Assembly (NCBI RefSeq): GCF_000348985.1
Contig: NC_035929.1
Location: 1 to 64,000, forward strand
Source: Huiozyma naganishii CBS 8797
Taxonomy: Eukaryota > Ascomycota > Saccharomycetes > Saccharomycetales > Saccharomycetaceae
Reading direction: 5' to 3'
Length of the DNA: 64,000 bases
Made by a program: the position numbers and the translations under genes. How positions within the stretch are numbered: position 1 is the first letter of the stretch; every line of letters begins with the position of its first letter. Below the pieces are notes generated by a model. The model was given only the letters and a program-made list of their open reading frames with translations. It searched no databases and was not told the origin of the DNA. Positions 19,224-27,925 of this stretch are shown here, one piece after another.

Positions 19224-20183
19224 TTAAATTTTACCTTTGAGCTGTTGCTGAACATCGTTGTAGACTTCTTCGACAGATTTGTCACATTTGATCTTGATCA
19301 CTTTGTTTTGCTCTTCGAAATACTCAATTACGGGCATGCTTGTCTCAACAAAAGTCTTGAATCTTTTCTTGATGGACTCGATGTTGTCGTCAGCCCTCCC
19401 GCTCGTCTTGCCACGTTCCAGTAGTCTCTTTTCCATCACCTCTTCTGGACAATCAAAAAATAGAACGAATTTACTTGGGACAATCACGTCTTCAAAAGTG
19501 ATTGCCTGGTCCATCTTCCTTGGGAACCCGTCCACCAAGAACTTCGTTCTGCCCTCCTTGAAGTTGTCACGGATGGCATTCTCCAACAATTTCACGGTAA
19601 TCTCCTGGGGGACAATCAACCCCTCCGTGATGTAATGTTTAATTAACTTTCCGTACTCGGAATCCGGTCTGTTCTGCTCCGCACGCAACAGATCACCAGC
19701 AGATAGGTGCACAAAATGGTAGTCGCGCACCAGATTGTCACATTGAGTGCCCTTCCCTGCACCAGGTCCACCAAGGACGAAAATAACAGATACCTCCTCT
19801 GGAGTGAAGATCGGTCTCCCAGCGGTTTCAGTCATCTCTGCGGGTGTTGGATCTTCTTCTAAAAACTCAACTGGCTTGGACTTCGAATACAAAAGTGACA
19901 GGATTGTGGTGCCGAGTGCAAGTAAACCAACGACCGCCACTTGCTTACCAGATACAGAATTCCTGTTTAACCGTTTCTTGGGCTCCCTGTCCTTCTTCTT
20001 CGGATCACTCTCGTCCACCGTCTGTTTAGAAAATTTTTCAGTATGGAACGTCGTTTTCCTTGAGCTTTGTTGCAAAAGAACGCGCGCGGTGTAGATACCT
20101 CTCAGCGGCGCGGTCATAGAACCTCGTGGCACTCTGCCCAGGTAGAACAGACATCGTGTTCCCCTCAGTCCCAATGCTACCAT
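19224..20183 (-). CDS. URA6: UMP/CMP kinase with N-terminal extension
   Basis: 319 residues. Ura6 phosphorylates UMP (and AMP/CMP) to the diphosphate in pyrimidine synthesis. The kinase part (117-319, 203 residues) is the size of the S. cerevisiae protein. It has P-loop 'GGPGAGKGTQ' (138-147), 'HLSAGDLLRAEQ', 'DGFPRKMDQA', and the lid 'LLERGKTSGRADDNIESIKKR'. The 116-residue extension has basic, Ser/Thr-rich, mitochondrial-presequence-like residues (1-50), a charged stretch, and a likely membrane segment at about 81-100. Met117 (ATG at 19833-19835) matches the usual cytosolic start, so alternative starts may give membrane-anchored and soluble forms. Orthologue of YKL024C by synteny. The extension stays open from an ATG with no stop, which argues that it is coding. 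Confidence 0.92.
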   Translation of the reverse strand: MVALGLRGTRCLFYLGRVPRGSMTAPLRGIYTARVLLQQSSRKTTFHTEKFSKQTVDESDPKKKDREPKKRLNRNSVSGKQVAVVGLLALGTTILSLLYSKSKPVEFLEEDPTPAEMTETAGRPIFTPEEVSVIFVLGGPGAGKGTQCDNLVRDYHFVHLSAGDLLRAEQNRPDSEYGKLIKHYITEGLIVPQEITVKLLENAIRDNFKEGRTKFLVDGFPRKMDQAITFEDVIVPSKFVLFFDCPEEVMEKRLLERGKTSGRADDNIESIKKRFKTFVETSMPVIEYFEEQNKVIKIKCDKSVEEVYNDVQQQLKGKI

Positions 20184-20422
20184 GCTCTTCCGAATCTCGC
20201 AGGTATAGGGTCCCCATACACATGTACGTACAAAAATATATATATCGGTCTTGACAATAGCACAAGTGCAGATTACTTGATGTCGCTTTTTTTCCCTAGA
20301 TGTACTGACAAGTTGGAATTAGAGTAGTTGGGGTGTTCCAATTGGTTGTCACTGTTGACAGACCCCTCGGCCACCTGCTCACTGGAGTTTATAGACCACA
20401 GTCTGTGTGGAACTGTTGTAGA

Positions 20423-21397
20423 ATGGAGGATAGCGAGCTGGTGGAATTTCTGCTTCAGGATGTGTACCCTGCGAGCACTTTGGTTCGGGAAGAGGTAACA
20501 GCGGTGAACTCAGCCGCGGCAGCTCCCGTGGAGACTCCCAATGTGGCAACGGTAACGGCGGACTCTGGGCTCAGGAACGAAACGGCCGATGATATGGATC
20601 TTATGGAGGGTCTAGATGATTTAATTTTGAATGATAGTGACGCCAAACAAGGTGATAAGAAAAAGAAAAGAGGTGATAGGAAGCAGAAGAGTGATGCCAA
20701 TGACACCAATAAAAAATTATCGAAGAGTGAGAGGAAAAAACAATCAAACGAAGTCGCTAAGGAACAGTCCAAGATGAGCGAGAAACCCTCGCACAACCAA
20801 AATTCGCATCCAGGAGAGCCGGATTCGTACATTGAGGTTGCCCAATCCGGAAGACATGACTTGAACTTCCATGGCGCGAAGAAAGTAATCGTTAATATTC
20901 AGGTTCTCAACGAGGGAAATGAAATCGAAACAACCACCCTCTATGATATTAAAAATGTGGAAAGTCTCTCACTAGATGTTACAGTGAATGAAAAGGACCC
21001 TGTTTCCCCAGATCAATCTAAGAGTAACGGGAAACCGAAAGCACAAAGTAGAAGAAAGAAGAAGAAGAATTCGGTCCTCCCTAAACCCGCGACAGATGAC
21101 CACGATGCAGTTGCAGAGAATAAGCCGCCAGCACCGGAGAACAACAAACGTTCCACGAAAAAAAAGAAGCAAGCAAAACTTGAAGAGAAAACCTCGTTGG
21201 AAGATATAGACGATAAAGTCCATGACGAGGGAATTATGCAGAGCGCAGCGGATGATAGCCAAGTGAATGGAAAAAAATTGTTCGAAAAGAGCAAGGCAAA
21301 GAGGCGTAAGAACAAATCGAAGGCAAAGGGGAATATCGTTGATGGCACACCATCTGATATTCCAACACAATTTGAACGTACCTCTGTTGAATTTTGA
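20423..21397 (+). CDS. SKA1: Ski-complex-associated protein Ska1 (YKL023W)
   Basis: 324 residues from ATG 20423; the frame is open a further 30 codons upstream but 'MEDSELVEFLLQDVYPAS' looks like the real N terminus. By position between URA6 and CDC16 it is the orthologue of YKL023W, reported as Ska1, a factor of a Ski subcomplex that helps cytoplasmic exosome decay of mRNA 3' UTR regions. Visible: acidic N-terminal helix, long Lys/Glu/Ser-rich disordered stretches, and a central conserved-looking block ('HDLNFHGAKKVIVNIQVL', about 155-172). The basic C terminus has several KKKK runs. Sequence similarity is weak outside that block, so orthology rests mainly on synteny. Confidence 0.75.
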   Translation: MEDSELVEFLLQDVYPASTLVREEVTAVNSAAAAPVETPNVATVTADSGLRNETADDMDLMEGLDDLILNDSDAKQGDKKKKRGDRKQKSDANDTNKKLSKSERKKQSNEVAKEQSKMSEKPSHNQNSHPGEPDSYIEVAQSGRHDLNFHGAKKVIVNIQVLNEGNEIETTTLYDIKNVESLSLDVTVNEKDPVSPDQSKSNGKPKAQSRRKKKKNSVLPKPATDDHDAVAENKPPAPENNKRSTKKKKQAKLEEKTSLEDIDDKVHDEGIMQSAADDSQVNGKKLFEKSKAKRRKNKSKAKGNIVDGTPSDIPTQFERTSVEF

Positions 21398-21500
21398 ATA
21401 GCGAGTAAAAAATTATTCTGAATGCATATATCATCGAGAAGGACGGTCTAATTTTACGAACTATAATGCTAACTATCGTGTGTATGAGCCAAGTCCATTT

Positions 21501-23843
21501 TCACTCTAAATCCATCATTTCGTTATTGGTTTCGGTGCTTGGGACTTTCGAGGGGCCTTCCAAAGGGCTTTCGATTGGGCCATGCTCATTCCTCTTCGAC
21601 CGTTTTGAAAGCCCGGATGACTGAAGAAATGGCATGAGTGTGCGCTTCCTACTAAGCGCAGTGTTGTCCCTATTCTTCAAGGGATTCATTTCATAACTGT
21701 TCATTACTAAAGGATGGTCGCTGTCCAATTCTTTCGCTACGTTTAATTCCAATGCACGAACCAACATCTCATTTGCATTTTGATTGGACGGTTCAATAGC
21801 TAATGCTCTATGCAAAATATCAACTGCTTTTTGTAGCTGATTAGTCTTCAGATATAGGAAACCCAAAGTACAATATGTATCCACGTCTCTCTCAGAATCC
21901 TCTAAAATGTACTTGAAACATTTGATGGCATGTTCATAATCACCCAGTTTCTTATATGTATGACCTAGATTTGTCTGGATTGAGATTGCCGTCTTGGAAT
22001 TTGAGTCTAATTCCCGTGTTTCTTCAGCGGCTCTCTTCAGAAACTTCTTTGACTTTTCATAATCTTCTTTCTTGTAATACATCACCCCCATTTCATTCAA
22101 TACTAGCGGGTCACGATCGCAAATATCATAAGCCAAAGTGAAATACTCCTCCGCCAAACTCAGCGTATTGGAAGACATGTACTGCATTCCTAAAAATAAA
22201 TTTGGCAAATGACTTCCTGGAAAGAACCTTGCTGCGGTAGAGTATGCGGACAACGCTTGATCCTGTTCTCCCTCCAATGCATAAGTATGAGCAAACCCCA
22301 GCCATGCCGGTGCAAATGTTGGGTCCAGCATCGAGGACTTTGCAAAAAACGTTCTGGCCTCTTGCAACTTGCTCATACACATGTAGTAAGTTGCTACACT
22401 AAACCAACTTATTGCTTTCTTGGGGAACTTCTCTGTTAATTGATGGGAAAGTAAAAATAATTTGTTTTTGGCAGAGACTTCATAGAGACAAGAAATGTAG
22501 ATTGGTAAAATCTTCGGGTTGAACTCGTCCTTTGACAAATATGCTTCACACACGTGGAGGCACTCTCCAAACTTGCATTGAGAAAACAAAATTTCAATAT
22601 TACTGTGGATATAATCCACGTTAGAGTCCAAGTTGTACTCCTCTGCCAACAACCGCTGGGCCGCCTCTGTCCTTTCTTTATTGATCAGTTTAGACAGTCT
22701 CAAAACATAGAAGTTTTTTATTATGTCCTCGTTGTCGTCTAAGATACTGAAATCCAGAGTCTCGATGAGATCCCATTCTTGTTGAGGTGTTAGGAGACTT
22801 TTACTGGTCAATTCGTTAAAAGCCTCAAAGTTTTTCACATCTATCGCTATTGCCTCTTTGAATGCATCCTTTGCGCTGGAGAAGTTATTGAGTGCACAAA
22901 ATATCTTCCCTCTTAGAAAGCATAGTGATGATTCTAGTTTTACACCACCGTCAGTAGTCTCTTGACTCCTAGAGGTTTCAGTATCCTCGGATATATGAGC
23001 AGATGGAATTTCTTCACTAGCATATGGGTTAGTTTCCCCCACTACATCTAAAGCATCGTCATACCTCTGTAGCTCAATTAGACATAATCCCATCAAATAC
23101 CGGCACATGACATTTACTGAGTCCAAACTGTCAATTGCCATGTAATTTATAGCACGAATGTATTCGCCTTTGTTATAGTACACTTGTGCCAGCCAAAATG
23201 CATCGTTCGGATCCCCTGTAATACTGTACACCTTATCTCCCACGTACTCTGCAGTTGTCAGCATATGCTGCATCAGTGCGTCATGTCTCCAATACCTTAG
23301 TTTGTCTACAGATGATAACTCAGAAATGTCAATCTCATTAGCCGCTGTTGTAGCTACCGTGTTTGTAGTTAGTGTTGTTGTGGATGGGTCTCCAGGTAAG
23401 TCTTGTTGTTGTGGTGCGGAACTCCCCTTTGGGATAAAATTAGAAGGGTCTTTGTATTCCCGCTGTAATGAAACCTTTCGTAATGTTGACGGTACAGTGT
23501 AGCCAAACATGTTATTTCTAGATGTGTTGTTTCCCCCTCCGTTATGCACCTTGACTTGGTGTGGAGTGTTGAATGAGGAGACGGACAGGGTTTTGGTGAC
23601 TTTCTGACCCAATGGACTGTTTATCAATGTATGAAAAGGGTTAAGTGCCCCGGAGAGTGATCTATTTCCCGCTGCTGGTGGATCTGTGCGTTCGCCATTG
23701 AGTCGGTCACCATGCGATGCTGCGGGTATCTGGTGTTGTGACGTTGAGTGATTTCTCGCGCTTCTATTCGAAATGAAAGGAGATATTGTCAGTGTCGAGT
23801 GCCTTTGTGATGGTGTGTCCCCGGGAGACATTGGATTCCTCAT
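21501..23843 (-). CDS. CDC16: Anaphase-promoting complex subunit Cdc16 (Apc6)
   Basis: 780 residues. TPR scaffold subunit of the APC/C ubiquitin ligase in the nucleus, needed for anaphase. The N terminus 'MRNPMSPG' matches an internal start of the S. cerevisiae protein. Residues 1-170 are Ser/Thr/Pro-rich with likely CDK sites. TPR repeats run from about 180 to 700 (for example 'AWLGFAHTYALEGEQDQALSAY', 'TNLGHTYKKLGDYEHAIKCF'). The tail is acidic. Slightly shorter than S. cerevisiae (840). Convergent with SKA1, 103 bases apart. Orthologue of YKL022C. Confidence 0.95.
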   Translation of the reverse strand: MRNPMSPGDTPSQRHSTLTISPFISNRSARNHSTSQHQIPAASHGDRLNGERTDPPAAGNRSLSGALNPFHTLINSPLGQKVTKTLSVSSFNTPHQVKVHNGGGNNTSRNNMFGYTVPSTLRKVSLQREYKDPSNFIPKGSSAPQQQDLPGDPSTTTLTTNTVATTAANEIDISELSSVDKLRYWRHDALMQHMLTTAEYVGDKVYSITGDPNDAFWLAQVYYNKGEYIRAINYMAIDSLDSVNVMCRYLMGLCLIELQRYDDALDVVGETNPYASEEIPSAHISEDTETSRSQETTDGGVKLESSLCFLRGKIFCALNNFSSAKDAFKEAIAIDVKNFEAFNELTSKSLLTPQQEWDLIETLDFSILDDNEDIIKNFYVLRLSKLINKERTEAAQRLLAEEYNLDSNVDYIHSNIEILFSQCKFGECLHVCEAYLSKDEFNPKILPIYISCLYEVSAKNKLFLLSHQLTEKFPKKAISWFSVATYYMCMSKLQEARTFFAKSSMLDPTFAPAWLGFAHTYALEGEQDQALSAYSTAARFFPGSHLPNLFLGMQYMSSNTLSLAEEYFTLAYDICDRDPLVLNEMGVMYYKKEDYEKSKKFLKRAAEETRELDSNSKTAISIQTNLGHTYKKLGDYEHAIKCFKYILEDSERDVDTYCTLGFLYLKTNQLQKAVDILHRALAIEPSNQNANEMLVRALELNVAKELDSDHPLVMNSYEMNPLKNRDNTALSRKRTLMPFLQSSGLSKRSKRNEHGPIESPLEGPSKVPSTETNNEMMDLE

Positions 23844-24266
23844 CGCGGCACTGTTGAAGCTTTCAGGTGGTGTTTGGTCCTGTCAAATGGCGTTCCATTC
23901 ATAGCACGGAATTGATGTTTTGATATGTGTTTAGTAAAAAAAATAAAGCATTGTAGGCGGAGCATGTGTAAAGAGCATCGAAGTCGGCCGACGGCAAAGG
24001 TCTCGTTGTTTGATTAAGTTCAATTATCAAGTCACAGTAGTCATACAACGGTATGAAGTCAATTTTTAGGTGCTGGTTGTAGTTATGTCCAATCAAAATG
24101 GATGCTACGTGGTAATATTTCTTAGTTGCTTTGTTGGTACCATTAGTTATGTCGTCCTAGGGCAGAGTATCTTGATGTATCTTGAAAAGGATAGTGCCGA
24201 TGACATGTCAATTGGATTGCAATTTATATGTATTACATCTGAATATTAAAGTGGAATGGAAATTTT
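23844..24266. other. CDC16 upstream region, no gene seen
   Basis: AT-rich, with no recognisable ORF, RNA gene or clear motif. It separates CDC16 from LTR-like copy D. Confidence 0.5.
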
Positions 24267-24420
24267 TGTAAGAGCTAAAGTAGCTTGTGATTGAACAGAG
24301 TGTGTAAAGACTGTTTGGTACTATTATTTACGCCGTATACGTAGTTATACGAGTTATATCAGTAGTACTCGATTGACTAAGTCTCGCTATTTGTTGGATT
24401 ATGATTTCATTCCCAATGTG
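24267..24420 (+). repeat. Solo-LTR-like element, copy D (truncated)
   Basis: Starts TGTAAGAGCTAAAG as in copy A, with 'GAGTGTGTAAAGACTG', 'TTTACGCCGTATACGTA', 'GAGTTATATCAGTAGTAC' and 'TTCATTCCCAATG', then breaks off. A 20-base stretch at about 24431-24450 ('attaggataatttgtggga') resembles the element's 3' end in inverted orientation, which may be a rearranged fragment or chance. Confidence 0.55.
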
Positions 24421-25212
24421 ATCATTATGTATTAGGATAATTTGTGGGAGTCCCGAATATAGCTTGCTGGCCACCAATTATACAACGGCGCGGAACATTG
24501 CGAACCCGGAAAAAGGATTTGCTTATAAGTGCACCCTACAGATACTTCCAAATCATATATAATCAGGCCATGTAGGATTGTCCCAGGCTTTGAAGTCTCC
24601 CTGAATATGAACGAAGGAATACAACGGGAAAAAACCAAGAATAACAGATTAACTAATAATTGTAGCAAGGTACAACCAACGGGTAGACTAAAGTATATAC
24701 TTCAATAACAACTGATACTAGATAGCTTGTATAAGAACCTAGTCGGACCTAGTCCACATTAACAACCGATTTTTACGCTAATATGCCACTCCGAACTATT
24801 TTAATCATTTCGATGGAGTCCCTTCATTTTAAGAAATTCTTGACGTGCTATTTCCCAGAGACACAAAACAATATAAAATACTTTATAAGGGTACAAGGTG
24901 CAACAATAATAAAAAACTAGCCGCTTTATAATTACACACTACGTTTTGAAGGCTGTTTTTACTGCCACTACTCAAGACTAATAAACTACATAACTTGAAC
25001 TGTTCTGTTCTTCCTTGCCATTTCTTCCTTGTAAATATGTGAGACTACGGCCCGAGAAACAACGATGCCCGCTAAACAGACCCTAATCACGCCACAATTC
25101 CAGCTCAATACTAATCATAGTTGTCAGCTCATTGTCGCTCACCGATGACTACTGTCTTTTTCTTGCGTTTTGTCAGTCTTTTGTATGTATTATGCCGTCT
25201 TTGCTTTATTTT
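24421..25212. other. Intergenic, no gene seen
   Basis: About 800 AT-rich bases between the truncated repeat and the LYS1 promoter. Short ORFs (for example minus 24432-24668) have no family resemblance and atypical composition. No tRNA A/B-box pair was found. Confidence 0.5.
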
Positions 25213-25221
25213 TCCACCGGA
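25213..25221. promoter_or_regulatory. Lys14-type UAS
   Basis: TCCACCGGA fits TCCRNYGGA, the known Lys14 activator site upstream of S. cerevisiae LYS genes. It lies 43 bases before the TATA box and 130 bases before the LYS1 ATG. This implies induction by the pathway intermediate alpha-aminoadipate semialdehyde and repression by lysine, as known for the family. Confidence 0.7.
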
Positions 25222-25263
25222 ATTTCGAGCAACTTTTTTATGGTATGTTAGTCACTATGCGAT

Positions 25264-25270
25264 TATATAA
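25264..25270 (+). promoter_or_regulatory. LYS1 TATA box
   Basis: TATATAA 82 bases upstream of ATG 25352. Confidence 0.55.
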
Positions 25271-25351
25271 GATAAACACTTAAACTTGAACAGAGAGACC
25301 AGCAACTATCTTGTCCTTCTGTCGCTCAAATCATCAGACATCAAAGAATAA

Positions 25352-26470
<1,119 letters not shown>

Positions 26471-26549
26471 AGCTCTAGTGCAGAGTTATGGTAGTGCTAT
26501 TTACCAATTATAATGTACATTCTTTTAGATAAAGTCTCGCCTATAAGGG

Positions 26550-27719
26550 TTAATTGAAAGGGAAATCCTTTCTTACACTATTCAAGCTCGATCGATACTT
26601 TCTTGTTTTCGCATTCTTACTCTTCTTGCCCGTCTTCTTCTTCTTTTTCTTGTCACCAAACATCACCTTCTTTAATTCTTCGGTATCACTGACCTCAGCC
26701 TCACTCTGTTCGACGTCTTCCAACCCTCTCTTTCTCACTGTTTCATACTTCTCCACGGATTCATCACATACAGCCAAACAGTTTAGTCTTTCCCCACAGT
26801 CGTAAACAGCCACCTGATCCTTCGTCTTCATGTCCCAAACGACTATTCTCCCATCGGAACCGATCGTAATCAAATAGGTGCCGAAATCGTTAGGATAAAA
26901 CTTAAAGTCCTTAATACGGTTGCTATGCCCTAAAAGAGAGAATTCTGGCTCCGTTATCGTGGGCTCCTCTTTTATCAACTCATCCACTGGGTAAAATTGA
27001 ACGTTACCATCACTCAAACCAACCACTAAGTACTCTCTATCCTCATCTCCAAGTTTCACGGTTTCTAAATGCATAATTGTCTTCTTGCTAATATCAACTT
27101 CGAAATGTACTTTTGCATTAGCAGTGGAAAAAATCAGCAGTTTCGTCATCAGGGCTACAGCGAAATGGTCCCCATTGTCCGTCCATCTAACAAATTGCCC
27201 ATTCTGATCGTACTTCCTTAGTTTCAAAACTGCAGCTTTCTTCATTGTCATCAAATTCCACAGTCTGATAGAATGATCGTCCGAAACACTGACTGCAACA
27301 CGGCTGGAAGGATGGATAGCGATATCATTAACTCTTTTCAAATGGCCTTTCAAAACACCGTAGTTTTCCCAGTCCTTTACCCTCCATATAATAATTTTGT
27401 TGTCCTCCGAAGAAGATAACATCCATTTACCGTTGCTTTCCCCACTGGAAAATTTCAATGCTGTAATAGAACCTTGGTGGGCTAACAAGGTGCCTAACTC
27501 CTTTCTCTTTTGCAGATCATAAATTCTAATATGCTCGTCATTGGATCCAGAAACTAGATATCTCTTAGAGACATCAAGACATTTTACACTTAAGGCATGT
27601 GCTTGGAAATGGAAGATAGGTGTGAAAAGTGGCTCGGATGCCGAGGACAAATCCAGCGACAAACACATCAAATTGTGGTCATAAGACCCAACAATGATTC
27701 TGTACTGATTACTCGCCAT
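26550..27719 (-). CDS. MAK11: Ribosome-biogenesis WD40 protein Mak11
   Basis: 389 residues, nucleolar. Mak11 is an essential 60S assembly factor and is needed for M1 double-stranded-RNA maintenance in S. cerevisiae. Visible: WD40 repeats across about 1-320 ('HALSVKCLDVS...LVSGSNDEHIRIYD', 'HQGSITALKFS', 'LWNLMTMKK', 'GSDGRIVVWDMKTKDQ'), then an acidic linker and a Lys-rich tail with a KKKKKK run typical of nucleolar localisation. Shorter than the S. cerevisiae protein (468). A PAC-like GCGATGAG (27770) and an RRPE-like A/T run upstream fit ribosome-biogenesis regulation. Convergent with LYS1. Orthologue of YKL021C. Confidence 0.93.
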   Translation of the reverse strand: MASNQYRIIVGSYDHNLMCLSLDLSSASEPLFTPIFHFQAHALSVKCLDVSKRYLVSGSNDEHIRIYDLQKRKELGTLLAHQGSITALKFSSGESNGKWMLSSSEDNKIIIWRVKDWENYGVLKGHLKRVNDIAIHPSSRVAVSVSDDHSIRLWNLMTMKKAAVLKLRKYDQNGQFVRWTDNGDHFAVALMTKLLIFSTANAKVHFEVDISKKTIMHLETVKLGDEDREYLVVGLSDGNVQFYPVDELIKEEPTITEPEFSLLGHSNRIKDFKFYPNDFGTYLITIGSDGRIVVWDMKTKDQVAVYDCGERLNCLAVCDESVEKYETVRKRGLEDVEQSEAEVSDTEELKKVMFGDKKKKKKTGKKSKNAKTRKYRSSLNSVRKDFPFN

Positions 27720-27769
27720 GTTGATCCTGTTTGGGCTGCTATTGGTGGTTTGTTATTACTATGATTTTT

Positions 27770-27779
27770 GCGATGAGTT
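27770..27779. promoter_or_regulatory. PAC-like motif upstream of MAK11
   Basis: GCGATGAGTT, nine of ten positions of the PAC consensus GCGATGAGMT, 50 bases upstream of the MAK11 start. An RRPE-like run 'AAAATTTTTTTTC' follows at about 27800. Confidence 0.5.
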
Positions 27780-27925
27780 AGCTTTAGAGGTTGGGTAAGA
27801 AAATTTTTTTTCAAGTACTAAATAAAAGTAGAAGATAGAGCTCGAGAAAGAAATGTGAAGGTTAGATATGCAGATGAAACGGATATACGTTTACTTAAAT
27901 GGCAAATAATACAAATGACAGATAC

